From Callorhinus ursinus (lineage: Eukaryota > Chordata > Mammalia > Carnivora > Otariidae), in NCBI RefSeq assembly GCF_003265705.1, contig NW_020312785.1, forward strand, positions 128,755,665-128,819,664: a DNA stretch of 64,000 nucleotides. The letters run 5' to 3'. The position numbers and the translations under genes are program-made. Under the pieces are notes generated by a model. The model saw only the letters and a program-made list of their open reading frames with translations. It searched no databases and was not told the DNA's origin. Positions 45,661 to 56,640 of this stretch are shown one piece after another (the first letter of the stretch is position 1; the number at the start of each line of letters is the position of its first letter).

Positions 45661-48600
45661 TTAAGGAATCTTGATTATGCCATGGAAGATTTAGTCTTTC
45701 TGCTATCAGTGTAGCAATAAAACTTTCCACTATAAGAAATATAAAATAAAGTAATACCCTGGTGATAAACTACTTTTACAACTTGAAAAATATGCAAGTA
45801 TGTTTGATTCTGTTACAGTGATTCAGACTTTATTTCATGCAGTGGTTAATTATTTTGGTAAGTGAGGAATATGTTCATATTCTCTTGACAAGAAGCATCT
45901 ATGTTAGTGGGGTTTTAAAAAAAAAAGTATTCCTATTTTGTTAAGATGGTGACAAAGAATGAAAAAAAGAAGCAATGCATAAAAGATAGGGGAAATGGTT
46001 GTGGTTGGTTATGTCATAAAGGCAAAGTTTTAATGAGAATTAAAAATTATTACAGTGTTTTATTTTGCCATATGCCTATTAATGTTCTTCCTGGATGTTA
46101 AATTATGGATAAATGATTGTTAAAATTGAAATTTAGGAAAGGTTTATGGTGAATTTTCAACATTTCTTTGAGGTGTTTTTGTGGAGTTTGGCTAAAAGCA
46201 GGGAAGAATAAAGATAGAGTTTGTTGTATAGTTCAAAAATTGTTACAAATGGAATATAGTGGTTTGTCTACTCATTTTTTAATATTATATACCCATTGAT
46301 GGATTAACACAATCAACAACATGATATATCTACCTGCTGCATGTATTTAAGGTCATGTATTTACTTGTCAACAAGAGACATAATTGAAATGCTTTAAAGA
46401 AATTTGAAGCATAAACAGGTGTAATTCTTAGAGAATCATTCTTTTTCTGTTAGTATATGTACTTGTGAACCAATTGGCAATCCTCTGTTGACTCTTGCAA
46501 ATGGTTTGGATTCTTGCTAAGAATGTATATTTTTAAATCACTATGAAGATTTTTGTGAAACTGTAGAAATTTCAGAGCAGAGGTCATGTTTACAAAACAA
46601 GGGAATTTTAAATTTTAGTACACATTGACCAATTAAAATTTAGGTTTAGATTATTGGTTTAGAATGACACCCTAACTTGATCTAGTTATAGTCTTTATTA
46701 GGCCAGGCAATTCATGTTACATAAGGTGATTGAATTGCTACTATTGTAATTCTGTGTTAGGCAAAAGAGAACTGAGGTTTTTCTCTCCGATGGGAAAGAT
46801 GACATCATTGCTGTCATTTTTTAAAGGGCAGTATATGGCTAGAGATCTGGTGAGAGCAATAGGAGGGAAAAAACTTTTAGAGGACCAGAATGTATTCCAA
46901 AATGCCTGGGATCCAACAGAGATAGCCTTAAGATGGACAAGTTCTTTTCATGACAATGGGTTCTGTTCTCTACAGCACATAGTATATACCCCTTTACTCA
47001 AGTAACAACTGTATGTCTTGGATTTCCCGGAGCAAGCCAACTTTCTGGTGTTCCATCCTGTTTTTCCTGTAAGTGCACTTGTACTGCTTAAACCATATGT
47101 CCCATTTTTTAAAGTAGCATATTTAGAAAAATAACTACTATAACAATAAATGATAGGTAAAATAATTTTGGAACATTTCACATTGGGAAAGCAAATGGAG
47201 TATACAGAAGACTTAAGTTTAAATCTGCCTTTCTGTAACTGTAAGTGCTACCTTTAGTAGAGTATCCTGCTTTACCATGTACATTTTAAATGTGTCAGTT
47301 AAATCAACCTGGTTGTGGTATTTTCAACATGTTATTAAAAATAATGAATTTTTTGTTAAGATGAGCACAGACTATAATTCATCCATTTCTGTCGGAAATA
47401 GTATGTTCTCAAGCTCTCAATTTGTTTCTGCTTTCCATGGTGAGCAAAAAGAGAACATGCTCTATATTTATATTGTTAACCTGTTTTTAAAAAGAGGGTT
47501 GGTATGAATATGGTTTAAAGGGTTAAACAGAACAAATATCCAAAGTATTAACAAAAGAAAAACCAAGACTAAAGTTTTGGCACACTTTCTCTTGATATAT
47601 ATTCACTCCTCATGTAAAAATGGTACAAATTTTAGAAGACTAGAACTGAGGTACACACAGAACTATATAGTTTGGGGATTTTAAAAATCTGTGCTTTTCT
47701 GAGTTTAGAAAGGGAGTCACTGAAGATCCTAATAAAGTATAAATCAAGATATTACATATTTAAAAAGTACATTGTAAAGCAAACAATAAATTTTTCATTA
47801 TAGATTTTCCTAATCCTCTGCAACCAACAGAACTCTCTTCTAGGGCAAAATGTTACAGCTTTCTTTTCAGGATATATTTGCACACTGGCACCAGAAGTAT
47901 CTCCTGAGTGTTAAGATGTTAATACCTTGAATAGGGAGGAACCCCTTAGCTTATTACAGAGTTGCTGGTTACTTTTTAAAGACGATAAACAGCTACAGTG
48001 TCTGCTATATAATAACCTGAAAGTAGTTTTCTATACTCTTTAGTTTCATAGTGGGTAGACAGAAATTCTGAGATATTTGCAAATTGTGTAAAATTAATAA
48101 TGCTAAGTTCAGGTTCCTGTTAGAATCATAAGCCACTAGAACTTGAAGAATAAGAGAGAGACATGTTTTACTTTTCTCAATTTAGTTCTCTTTGGATTTT
48201 TTATAAGAAATGAATTTTTTAGATAGTCATTAGCTCTTCTTTGCTTTTAATACTTTGTAACTGATTTTTAAAATTTTTATAGCCCTTAATGTAGTAATTT
48301 CCTTCTCTCATACCTTCTGTTTATTAGTTACTAATTTATAGCAGAATCTCTATTAGAAAGAGCTTATTATTTTAGGAGAATAAAAAACTTTGAAAAAGAA
48401 TGGCTTATTTTAAGTGGTGCTGCCCATATGAAGGGAGTCCCTGTTTTAAAAGCTGAGAGCTGGGTTGGACCTTTATAGGAATCTCAGGTCTGAGTGCTTT
48501 CCATCTGCTCTCTGAAATCTGATTTAAGTCTCATGTTCTACCTTGTGTCTTCTTTAGTCTCATAAATAACTTAAAGACAGAAATTATCCAATAAACTGTC

Positions 48601-49520
48601 AGAAAGCCTAAAACAACAGAGTTGTGGGCTAGAGGGAATTAGCAAGAAGATGTAATGGGAATGAGCATTCACAGTGCTTCACTTACAGGACAAAGACTGT
48701 CAGCTCACAAACCAGAAAGCATAGCCTAAAAATAGGATAATCTAACAGCTCTCTTTCTATGTACAGGTGACGAGTGGATGTGAAATGATGCTGTGCAGAT
48801 ACACCTAGAATAAAAACTCTTGTAAAGCTGTATTTGAACTATGTGTATGTCATAAGATGCCAGGCTTTTAAAACTGCATACAAATGGAAACACTAAAATA
48901 AAATACTGTCTCCTTTTAAGTTGCTGTACAATGTACTTACTAATTTAGCTGCAGTGCAGCTGAACTCAGATTCTGAACATTGCATAGAAAATGTTAGAAA
49001 TGTTTTTTGTCTTCTTGACTTAACATTTTGCAGTGTGCTCTACTCCTTTATGGGTGTGTCAGAGATTCTCATCACTGAGGCCAAGTGGGGAGACTTGATT
49101 CTAAAGAACTCACTAGGATTGTCCTATCTTTCTGCCATACTAAAGCCTATGCCTGCCTAGAACAGCTTAATGCAGGTTTTGCTCTCTCCTCTTTCTGGGA
49201 GAAGACCTGAAAGTTAAGTTTACAGAGGCTTCACAGCATACAAAGTAGATGGAGCAGAACTATTAACAGAGCCATAATTAAGCAAGTTGACTACCTAATC
49301 TGTCCATAGCTAACTTAACTGCCAATAGGAAGTGCACTTCGTGTCTCCCAAACAAGTAAATATCAGTAAATCAAGAAGTAAGAGAATTATTAATTGCCTA
49401 TATTTTATGTTCATTCTGATTTGATAATTAAGATTCCATCTCAGTTTTTGCAAATATTAGTTTGAACTAGATCTCTCTTCGGATTCAGTTTTCTGCCTTA
49501 ATTATGGGGCCACATACATT
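45661..49520. other. 3.9-kb tract almost free of recognised repeats
   Basis: No SINE, LINE, LTR or MIR seen. Open frames of 76-91 codons (46730-47005, 47277-47507, 48921-49160) have no recognisable domain. An acceptor-like tttctatgtacag at about 48753-48767 is followed by AATAAA words near 48808 and 48895, so a non-coding terminal exon is conceivable but unsupported. Confidence 0.4.
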
Positions 49521-49537
49521 TAAACTAAACACAGATC
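49521..49537 (+). repeat. Target-site duplication, left copy
   Basis: taaactaaacacagatc, identical to 49661-49677. The preceding tttaaac fits an L1-endonuclease TT/AAAA-like nick. Confidence 0.95.
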
Positions 49538-49660
49538 CCCTTGGGGCCTCCCCCTTGACCATGCAGGCCAGCTGAGTCCTGGACCCTCTCTAGCGTTTGC
49601 CTCCCCTAACTCCCTCCCCATCAATAAAACTGTTTACCACCACCTGCAAATAATAATAAA
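49538..49660 (+). pseudogene. 5'-truncated retrocopy of an mRNA 3' end
   Basis: 123 bp of GC-rich sequence wholly unlike its AT-rich surroundings, between identical 17-bp target duplications. It has its own polyadenylation signal (catcaataaaactg, AATAAA at 49623-49628) and ends about 20 bp later in an A-rich tail (aaataataataaa, 49648-49660). These are the hallmarks of L1-mediated retroposition of a cellular mRNA, keeping only the 3' untranslated end. No pol III boxes, so it is not a SINE. I could not identify the source gene. The exact duplications suggest a fairly recent insertion. Confidence 0.85.
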
Positions 49661-49677
49661 TAAACTAAACACAGATC
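49661..49677 (+). repeat. Target-site duplication, right copy
   Basis: Identical 17 bp to 49521-49537. Confidence 0.95.
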
Positions 49678-50799
49678 TTTTGTGCTCACAAATTATTGAC
49701 TTCTGTTACAATTTCAAAGGCCTGACAAATGCTTTTTTTGTTTTTTAAATATGCAAATCTACCGATGAGAAATTTCAGAAGGGCCATCCTTGGCTCCTGA
49801 GAGTATTGTTCTTGAAATTTCTTTTTCATTCAGTTATTTTGTAGCTAGTAGAACAAAATGAATTTTTTTGTAATTCATAAGCATTCTGCTGGTTGACAAG
49901 GCAAATTTGGCTAAGAGAGATGAGAAATACAAAGAGCAAAACTTGTAACTGATACACATAGTTGAAGTACACCAGAAATTAGTTCAGTAATCATTAAAGG
50001 CTGCTTAATTGGTAACTTTTAGTTGTTCTCCAGCTTCTAATCATGAGAAGATAAGTGAGAACCATAAAATTTTTATAAATGCAAACACATTATGAAACAG
50101 CATTTAAACTAACCAAGATATGAGGAGAAAAAGTAAGCAAATGTTGTTTTATAGTAGGGAAGCTATATAAACACCCCCCAGGACCTCTGCAGTAACCTTT
50201 AAATTGCTCTGAAGTCTGCCACACAGACTCATCATTGTGAGCAAATTATTCAGGCCTTGAGCGTTTTTAAGTTGTGAGGGAAGTTTCTGGAGAAGTTCCA
50301 CCAACTGTTGTTAAGAGAGAGCTGTTTTGCCTATTTTAATTCCGTGTTCCTTTAAAACTTTTATGATCTGTAAAAACCACAGACCAGAATGAAGTCCCCT
50401 TTCTCAGTATACTTTCTATATGAAGTCAAATATTTGTGTTAGTTTTAAACATTGAAAAGGAAAAGAAAACAAAATTTGCTTTGTGCTGGACAGTTTTATT
50501 CTGAATAACTAAAAGGGTTTTTCCCCCCTTAATTTCAAATCCTGAGAGTTTAGGTAGTGGTCAAGTACCTATCACTGTTTTCCAGATGAAGACTCCCTGG
50601 CAAGGAAGTTCGGTGACGGAGCTAGCTGTCTCAGTACATGAGACTGCTAGGCAGCAGCAACTCAGCGGATGGCCCTTACCTCAGGGGTTATTTTTATGAT
50701 TTGGACTACATGCGACTGGTTGGCACTTTGAGTCATTGAACTGCCTCCCAAAAGTCTGTAGGCACACAGTTGGAGTTAGTGTGAAAGCCAGAGATACAA
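49678..50799. other. Unassigned DNA
   Basis: No repeat or gene recognised. Confidence 0.5.
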
Positions 50800-51080
50800 G
50801 ATAAAACACTAGAATTGAATTCCAAAGACCTGGGTTCAAGTCTTTGCTAATTTAACTACCTCACTGACCTTGTGGAAATCATGCCTTTTTGGCCTACCAT
50901 ACAGAATACCTACTGCAGAGGTGGTTTAGCTAAGCACTCAGGCTCAAATCCTGGCTCTACCACCCCTGTTTTCTGTTTTCTCATCTCTATATAAGGCGAT
51001 AATGGTGCCTGCCACATAGGTTATATTGAAGGCTCTCAAAGAATCTATGAGTACTGGTGCATAATAAACCCTCTAGCTGG
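50800..51080 (+). repeat. One or two MIR fragments
   Basis: agacctgggttcaagtctt begins a first MIR-like piece. A second starts at about 50930 with caggctcaaatcctggctct, taccaccc, ttttctcatctctatataag, gcctgccacataggtt. Followed to 51146 by degenerate TGC/TTG/TTA trinucleotides. Confidence 0.65.
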
Positions 51081-51534
51081 GAGTGGCAGAGCCACAGGGA
51101 ATGCTACTGCTGCTGCTTGTTACTGTTGTTATTACTGCTATTATTAGGATCAGTGATTTATAGTAGAAACCGTATATTGATATATAATCACAGGAGATAA
51201 AATAGGTACATAAATACCTATAAGGTATTTATGGATGAAGACCAGCTAAACTGGTTTGGTAATTACAGAAGGAAGAGATTATTTCCATTTGGATTGTCAT
51301 GAGAATGCTCTTAGAAGAGGCAGTTTTTGAGCTTGGTCTTAAACGATAGTAAAGATTTGGAAATGTCAAGGCAGGAGGAATTGAAAGTGGTCAGGGGCAT
51401 CCGAGGAGAAGCAAAAGCATGAACAAAATTAAGTACTTATTACTAAATGACTGTATTGATTTCAAGGAATCGTTACATTTCATTCATCTTTTGGCCATGT
51501 ATCTATGTCTATATGAACATAGCCTACTGTTTTA
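51081..51534. other. Unassigned DNA with trinucleotide-like stretch
   Basis: 51103-51146 is a degenerate ctg/ttg/tta array. Nothing else recognised. Confidence 0.5.
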
Positions 51535-51550
51535 AGTACTGGAAATTCTT

Positions 51551-51653
51551 TATTTTGTTTTTTTAAGTCATCTCTACACCGAATGTGGTGCTTGAACTCA
51601 CAACCCTGAGATCAGGATTTACATGCTCTACTGACTGAGCCAGTGAGGTGACC
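51551..51653 (-). mobile_element. Short tRNA-Lys-type CAN-SINE, antisense
   Basis: About 100 bp, antisense tRNA-Lys-like head only: gtgcttgaactcacaaccct (B-box side), gagatcaggatttacatgct, ctactgactgagccag (A-box side). Target duplication agtactggaaattctt (51535-51550) recurs as ggtactggaacttctt (51655-51670). Confidence 0.9.
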
Positions 51654-51835
51654 CGGTACTGGAACTTCTTAAACTACTTTGTAATTCACAGACTACTCTT
51701 AATTTTCACAGAAAACTATTAAAATCTGTTTTGTTATTTCCATATTTATAGGTAACGGAACTGTGGTTCTCACAGCAGTGGTTGGTAAAATGGGAGAACC
51801 ATTGTACAGGCACTACATTTCATCTATTTCTACAG

Positions 51836-51965
51836 CAATATGCTGCCTCTATTGGTCTAAGTAGAGACAATCTCAAAGCTATCAGCCATATAGTTGGCCC
51901 AGGTCACTTTCTGAAAATGTGTGCCATATTCAGAAGGGCTGGACAAACAGTTGAGATGACCCCAT
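51836..51965 (+). other. Exon-like block between splice-like signals
   Basis: 130 bp between an acceptor-like catctatttctacag (ag at 51834-51835) and a donor-like ccat|gtaagt (51966). The whole block is open in the frame of a 108-codon plus-strand frame (51782-52108). The conceptual peptide has ordinary amino-acid composition but matches no family I know. The upstream frame lacks an ATG, so it could only be an internal exon. Confidence 0.15.
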
Positions 51966-52440
51966 GTAAGTCCAGCACCACTACTGTAACCTCAAACCCA
52001 CGGGTTGCTAGTGATAGTACCTGGAAAGCAGCCCAAAAGCAGGTGTTAGTAATACTATGTGGGATCTGTGCTCCATTTTGCCACAGTTCGCTTAAGTTTG
52101 CTAAGTAGCTTTGATTCAAGTATTGTTGTCTTTAGTTTATTAAATTGAAACTGACCAATAAATGAATATCAGGTCTTAAAGCTGTGCTGCAGTATGATAG
52201 AGGAATCCTGTTCTTGATTCTTGATTCAAAGATATTTGGAAAATAAGAATTTTTATACATTGATACCAGGAAATTATAAATTCATAATAGTCAAATAGTC
52301 ATTTCTTCATACGTCATAGTACTCTGAATGATCCTCTAGTTACCATTAGTATGATTTCCTTTTTAAAGGATTCTTAGTGTAAATAAAATGTCACAACTTG
52401 TATTTATTATTTATTTTAGTTGATATAATCCACAAAAGCA

Positions 52441-52456
52441 TGTGTGTGTGTGTGTG
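52441..52456. repeat. (TG)8 microsatellite
   Basis: Eight uninterrupted TG units. Confidence 0.95.
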
Positions 52457-53066
52457 ATTATCAAATCTCCAAGACAGATATTTCTGGTATTAGAATACTG
52501 TCTACTTCCCGTGATTATGCTATTGTACATTTGTTACCTTTTAAATATGAAGTTAACGTATTTCTACTTGAAGTGTCTTGATTACATTGCATATTATGAA
52601 AACTCACACTACTCCAATAAAACGGTTACTTCAAAAGTAATATGACTATATGATGTGACATTTATATTAAATGTGATTTTCATCTACTGTGTAGGGTTTT
52701 CTGAAACTATAACAAACTGTAATTCCATCCAGTTCTGGCTCTGTTGTAAACTTGGGAGTGAACTGAAGTGATTTGTCATAAATATCCCACTAAGGGATTT
52801 ATTTGGAATACATTGTAACATGTTTTTCATTTTTAATAATACAAGATTAGCATCATTCAGTATGAAATATTATATTGTTACACAGCATAATTCAAAAATG
52901 TCTCCCTGATGCTGTCACTGTATTGTATTAATTTTAACTTGAGGTCTTCATTGTCTAACACTTTCTCTATATGCTGCCTATTCTTAACATTGCTAAAAAT
53001 TGTGTGAATATATGCCTGTTACGAATGTGTAACTAGCATCAAGAACATGTTACCATTTCATTTTAT

Positions 53067-53259
53067 TTTTTTTTAAAGATTTTATTTATTTATTTGAGAG
53101 AGAGAATGAGAGATAGAGAGCACGAGAGGGAAGAGGGTCAGAGGGAGAAGCAGACTCCCTGCTGAGCAGGGAGCCCGACGTGGGACTCGATCCCGGGACT
53201 CCAGGATCATGACCTGAGCCGAAGGCAGTCGCTTAACCAACTGAGCCACCCAGGCGCCC
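53067..53259 (-). mobile_element. CAN-SINE, young subfamily, nested in another SINE's tail
   Basis: Young-subfamily copy (gagggaagagggtcagaggg, gatcccgggactccaggatc). It is flanked by copies of tcattttattttttttt (from 53058 and 53260), which derive from the T-rich tail of the neighbouring SINE. It therefore jumped into that tail after it was in place. Confidence 0.95.
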
Positions 53260-53266
53260 TCATTTT

Positions 53267-53457
53267 ATTTTTTTTTAAGATTTTATTTATTTGATAGAGA
53301 CACAGCGAGAAAGGGAACACAAGCAGGGAGGAGTGGGAGAGGGAGAAGCAGGCTTCCCACCGAGCAGGGAGCCCGATGCAGGGCTCAATCCCAGGACCCT
53401 GGGACCATGACCTGAGCCGAAGGCAGATGCTTAATGACTGAGCCACCCAGGCGCCCC
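53267..53457 (-). mobile_element. CAN-SINE, older of the nested pair, antisense
   Basis: Different subfamily (gaacacaagcagggaggag, gatgcagggctcaatcccag). Its target duplication aagaacatgttacc lies at 53041-53054 and 53458-53471, outside both SINEs, which fixes the order of insertion. Confidence 0.96.
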
Positions 53458-53471
53458 AAGAACATGTTACC

Positions 53472-53985
53472 GTTTTAGACATGAAATAGTACTTTCAAGC
53501 TTTCAAGCTGCCGGTCTTAAGCAGGACACGATATTAAAATGCTAATTCTCATTAGGTGGTTAACAAATTCCAGAGATTCTTTATTTTATTTTAAAAGACA
53601 AATGACTATCCTCCACTGATAGTCTTTGTCTATGCAGGTATAGGATAATGTGTGATGAAAGACTACAGCTTCTCACAAATTTTATTTGCTGTACGTGACC
53701 AGCCCTGAGTCCTTGAGTTTTTCCACCCCCGCTCAGAGAACTTTCGTGGTTTTCCCCTGCTCCTGTTTCCTAGGCACACACCAGTGTAGGCAGGCAGGAG
53801 GAGGCGAGTAGGATTAGGGACAAGGCAAGTGTTAAGTGATACCTCAGCAGTTTAGGTTAAGGAAAGGACTAGGCCAATTCTAGACCAAGAAATCGATTCT
53901 GATTCTCTCCCACCTCATCTTTTGCATGCCTCATTATCTCTTATACTCTTGATCATCTCTGTAGCTGATAGAAGAGTTCTTTTAT
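53472..53985. other. Unassigned DNA
   Basis: Moderately GC-rich near 53700-53830; no repeat or gene recognised. Confidence 0.45.
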
Positions 53986-54008
53986 AGCAATAGAGTAACT
54001 TATGATCA

Positions 54009-54140
54009 GGGACTCTGGAACCACTTGGCCGGTGTGAGCTTAAAGAAGGGACTCTGGAACCACTTGGCCGGTGTGAGCTTGAAGAAGGGNNNNNNNNNNA
54101 AGGGACTCTGGAACCACTTGGCCGGTGTGAGCTTGAAGAA
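54009..54140. repeat. 39-bp tandem repeat interrupted by a gap
   Basis: 39-bp unit (starts gggactctggaaccacttgg, ends gagcttgaagaa) at 54009-54047, 54048-54086 and 54102-54140. The first copy differs from the others by one base (taaagaa against tgaagaa). The start of a further copy (ggg) is visible before the Ns. Confidence 0.97.
54090..54099. other. Assembly gap, 10 N
   Basis: Ten N inside the 39-bp tandem array, so the true copy number is unknown. Confidence 0.99.
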
Positions 54141-54310
54141 GGGACTTAACCTCTCGGTGCCACAGTCTCCTTGTCTGTAGAGCTGGGATGGTGTGCAATG
54201 GTCATCTGCCCCAGTCGGGATGTAAAGTACATAAAACAGTGCCTAGCATCTAGTAGACACTACAGAAGTGTTAGCAGTAGTGATACTCTAATAAATTAAT
54301 TCTTACTGCA

Positions 54311-54946
54311 TGTTAGATGGTTAAAGCTATATACAGGGGAGACCTAATATACTCAATAAATGGGGGTCAGTAAATGTTGCATTTCCTGATATAACAATAC
54401 TGAAAGACCTGCCTTTTCTTATAAATGCTTCTTGCTCGAAATTAATTCTCAGTCTGTTTCCCATAATTCCTGCACTCTACACCCTTTTAAGGGTACAAAG
54501 AGAGAAAAGATGATAGTCAACTAACCCAAATCATACTAGGCAGGTATGACTCTTGGCCCCACCCTAGCAGTGTTTTCTATTTAAATGGTATTAATTGGCA
54601 GAATTGTAGGAAACTTGGGATTAGGAAGGAGAATCTAAGCCTGTCACCTGGAGACCCAAATCTATTTTACTTCTCACATCAGAGAGGATATTGCCTTATT
54701 GTAAACCACAAGAGTTCCAAGATTCAGTTTTTACCATATGTTTCTAGTAACTGAGAGTAGTCATAACCTGATGGTTATGGAACAGTAGGCCATGGGACTC
54801 TCTTGCCAGTGACTGGAGATGGCTGACCTCCTGAGTTCCTAGATGCCAGATGTCTGCAGAGAGGGCCTCAGAGTGGCTTCTGGACCTGATGAGTTACTCT
54901 CTCTCCTCTACATTGTTTCTTTACAATTTTTTGCTTGGGGTGGCAG
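54311..54946. other. Unassigned DNA
   Basis: No repeat or gene recognised. Confidence 0.5.
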
Positions 54947-55125
54947 AGGCGCCTGGGTGCCCCAGTCAGTTAAGCATCTGACTTCAGCTCAGGTCATGAT
55001 CTTGGGGTCCTGGAATTGAGCCCCAAATCAGGCTCCATGCTCAGTGGGGAGTCTGCTTGTCCCTTTCCCTCCACCCCTCCCACTCTCTCTCTCTTAAATA
55101 AATGAATAAAAATCTTAAAAATGTA
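54947..55125 (+). mobile_element. CAN-SINE
   Basis: Head aggcgcctgggtgccccagt (A box slightly altered), body to ctctctctctcttaaataaa, tail aatgaataaaaatcttaaaa. Confidence 0.95.
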
Positions 55126-56014
55126 AAATAAAATGTTTTGCTGACTTTTAAAAATAGTACATAAATAAACTGCTTATTATTTGTCTTTACTACTGTCTAG
55201 CATAATGTAGTAGTCTTTGACTACATCATTTTGCTTCAGATTAAACCCATTTTAAGTTTATTCCAGTATAGTTCCAAACTCCTTCATGTTTAGTGATTGT
55301 CATTTATTGTATTATAGAATGGTTCTCTGCTTTTAACTCAAAAGAAATAGAGGACTTTGTGCTAGCCATTTTCGTTAAGCCAATATTAATATTTTAAAGA
55401 TCATAATGTTCTTGATAAATTAGAATGTACAAAATATATGAACTGTGACATTGGACTTGATTTTAAAATAGCGTGTTTGCATATCACTGTTGTGGCTGTT
55501 TCATACCTCTAATGGCCATCAAGCCCTGGCTTACATTTAATAGAAAGTCAACAACTATGGCAGAGGAGCTTTGCCTGGTAACTGCAAAGTGAAGAGTCAT
55601 CTAGTAATGAAGTTGTTTTTTGAAGGATAAACCAGAACCTGACCTGCAAAGTCAATGGTATTATCAAAGTATTTTGTATCATTTATGATAGACTGGTGTT
55701 TAATTCATTATTTAAATGTACTTACTACTTTTTTCCAAGGAGGCAAAATAAAAGCCAGGAACATCAACTATTTACATAAATTTTTACATTTATTTTTAGG
55801 GCCTCTCAAACATAGGATACTTTTCTAGAACCCTAATAAGGAAACATGTGAAATTTTATTGTGCTGAAAAATACTTTGTCAGTTCTACTTAAATCCAAAG
55901 CAAAGCAAATAAACAGTAAACTTAAATCAGAATTTAATTATGTAATACCCAATTTTTTATCCTAAACTATGAAACAAGGAAAAGTTATGAGAGGCAGAGG
56001 TGATGTACTAAGAA
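55126..56014. other. Unassigned AT-rich DNA
   Basis: No repeat or gene recognised. Confidence 0.5.
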
Positions 56015-56190
56015 AGTACTTCTCCAGTTACTGTAACTGGAAATTAAATAGCTGTTCTGAACTTCAGTTTCCTCATCTACAAAATGTGAATTATACTTGT
56101 GCTGCTTACTTCCTAGGCTTTGTGGTAGGAATCAAATGACAATATGTGAGAAAATGCTTCATTAATTACCAAGTGTTTTTCAAATGTATG
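56015..56190 (+). repeat. MIR
   Basis: cttcagtttcctcatctaca, aaatgtgaatt, tgtggtaggaatcaaatgac and a diverged 3' part. Confidence 0.65.
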
Positions 56191-56439
56191 TGAAATCTTA
56201 AATACAAATAATGCAATTAGCAATATGGACTCTAAGACTATGGCTGCACATCTGTATCTTAGAAAATAATTTGCTTAACATCCTCCAAAAAGCAATTGTG
56301 TTGTAACCTGAGCTTTCATGGATACTTAAATTTTCACTTCCATTTTTATTCATTAAAGGGGAAGCTGCTTTACATAACCGATAGCAATATTAATTGACTT
56401 CTTACTATTATTCTACATACTATTTTTACTCTTGAACTA

Positions 56440-56640
56440 TTATTTCTACATGTCATATCATTTAATCCTCACAGTAATCCTATAATGTAGGTAATGTTAT
56501 CACCATTGAAGGAACTGAAACAAAATTGCTTAAAGAATTTCCAAGGTCACAGAGCTAATGAGTGACAGCTAAGATAGAACATAGATCTGTGTGAATCCAG
56601 AATCCAGGCAGCTCTACCTGCCCCTGCAATAAGCAGTTTG
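56440..56640 (-). repeat. MIR, antisense
   Basis: catttaatcctcacagtaat, cctataatgtaggtaatgtt, aaggtcacagagctaatgag, gaatccaggcagctctacc. Confidence 0.75.

Larger units (their letters stand above)
51671..53040. other. Mostly unassigned; one exon-like block
   Basis: No repeats apart from (TG)8 at 52441-52456. The exon-like block at 51836-51965 is listed separately. Confidence 0.45.
53986..54310 (+). repeat. MIR carrying an internal tandem expansion
   Basis: gggactctggaaccacttgg corresponds to MIR 'gactctggagccagactgcc', gacttaacctctcggtgcc to 'acttaacctctctgtgcc', and aaaacagtgcctagcatcta to the 3' part. The segment between is repeated (next entry). Confidence 0.75.

Noticed and set aside
46730..47005. 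91-codon plus-strand frame
   Set aside because: No domain, starts at a non-ATG codon, no flanking splice signals that I trust.
53207..53482. 91-codon minus-strand frame
   Set aside because: It runs through CAN-SINE heads. Similar short frames recur in SINEs at 10554, 16184 and 31013.
54009..54140. CRISPR-like direct repeats
   Set aside because: The units abut with no spacers and the host is a mammal; it is a tandem duplication in a MIR.
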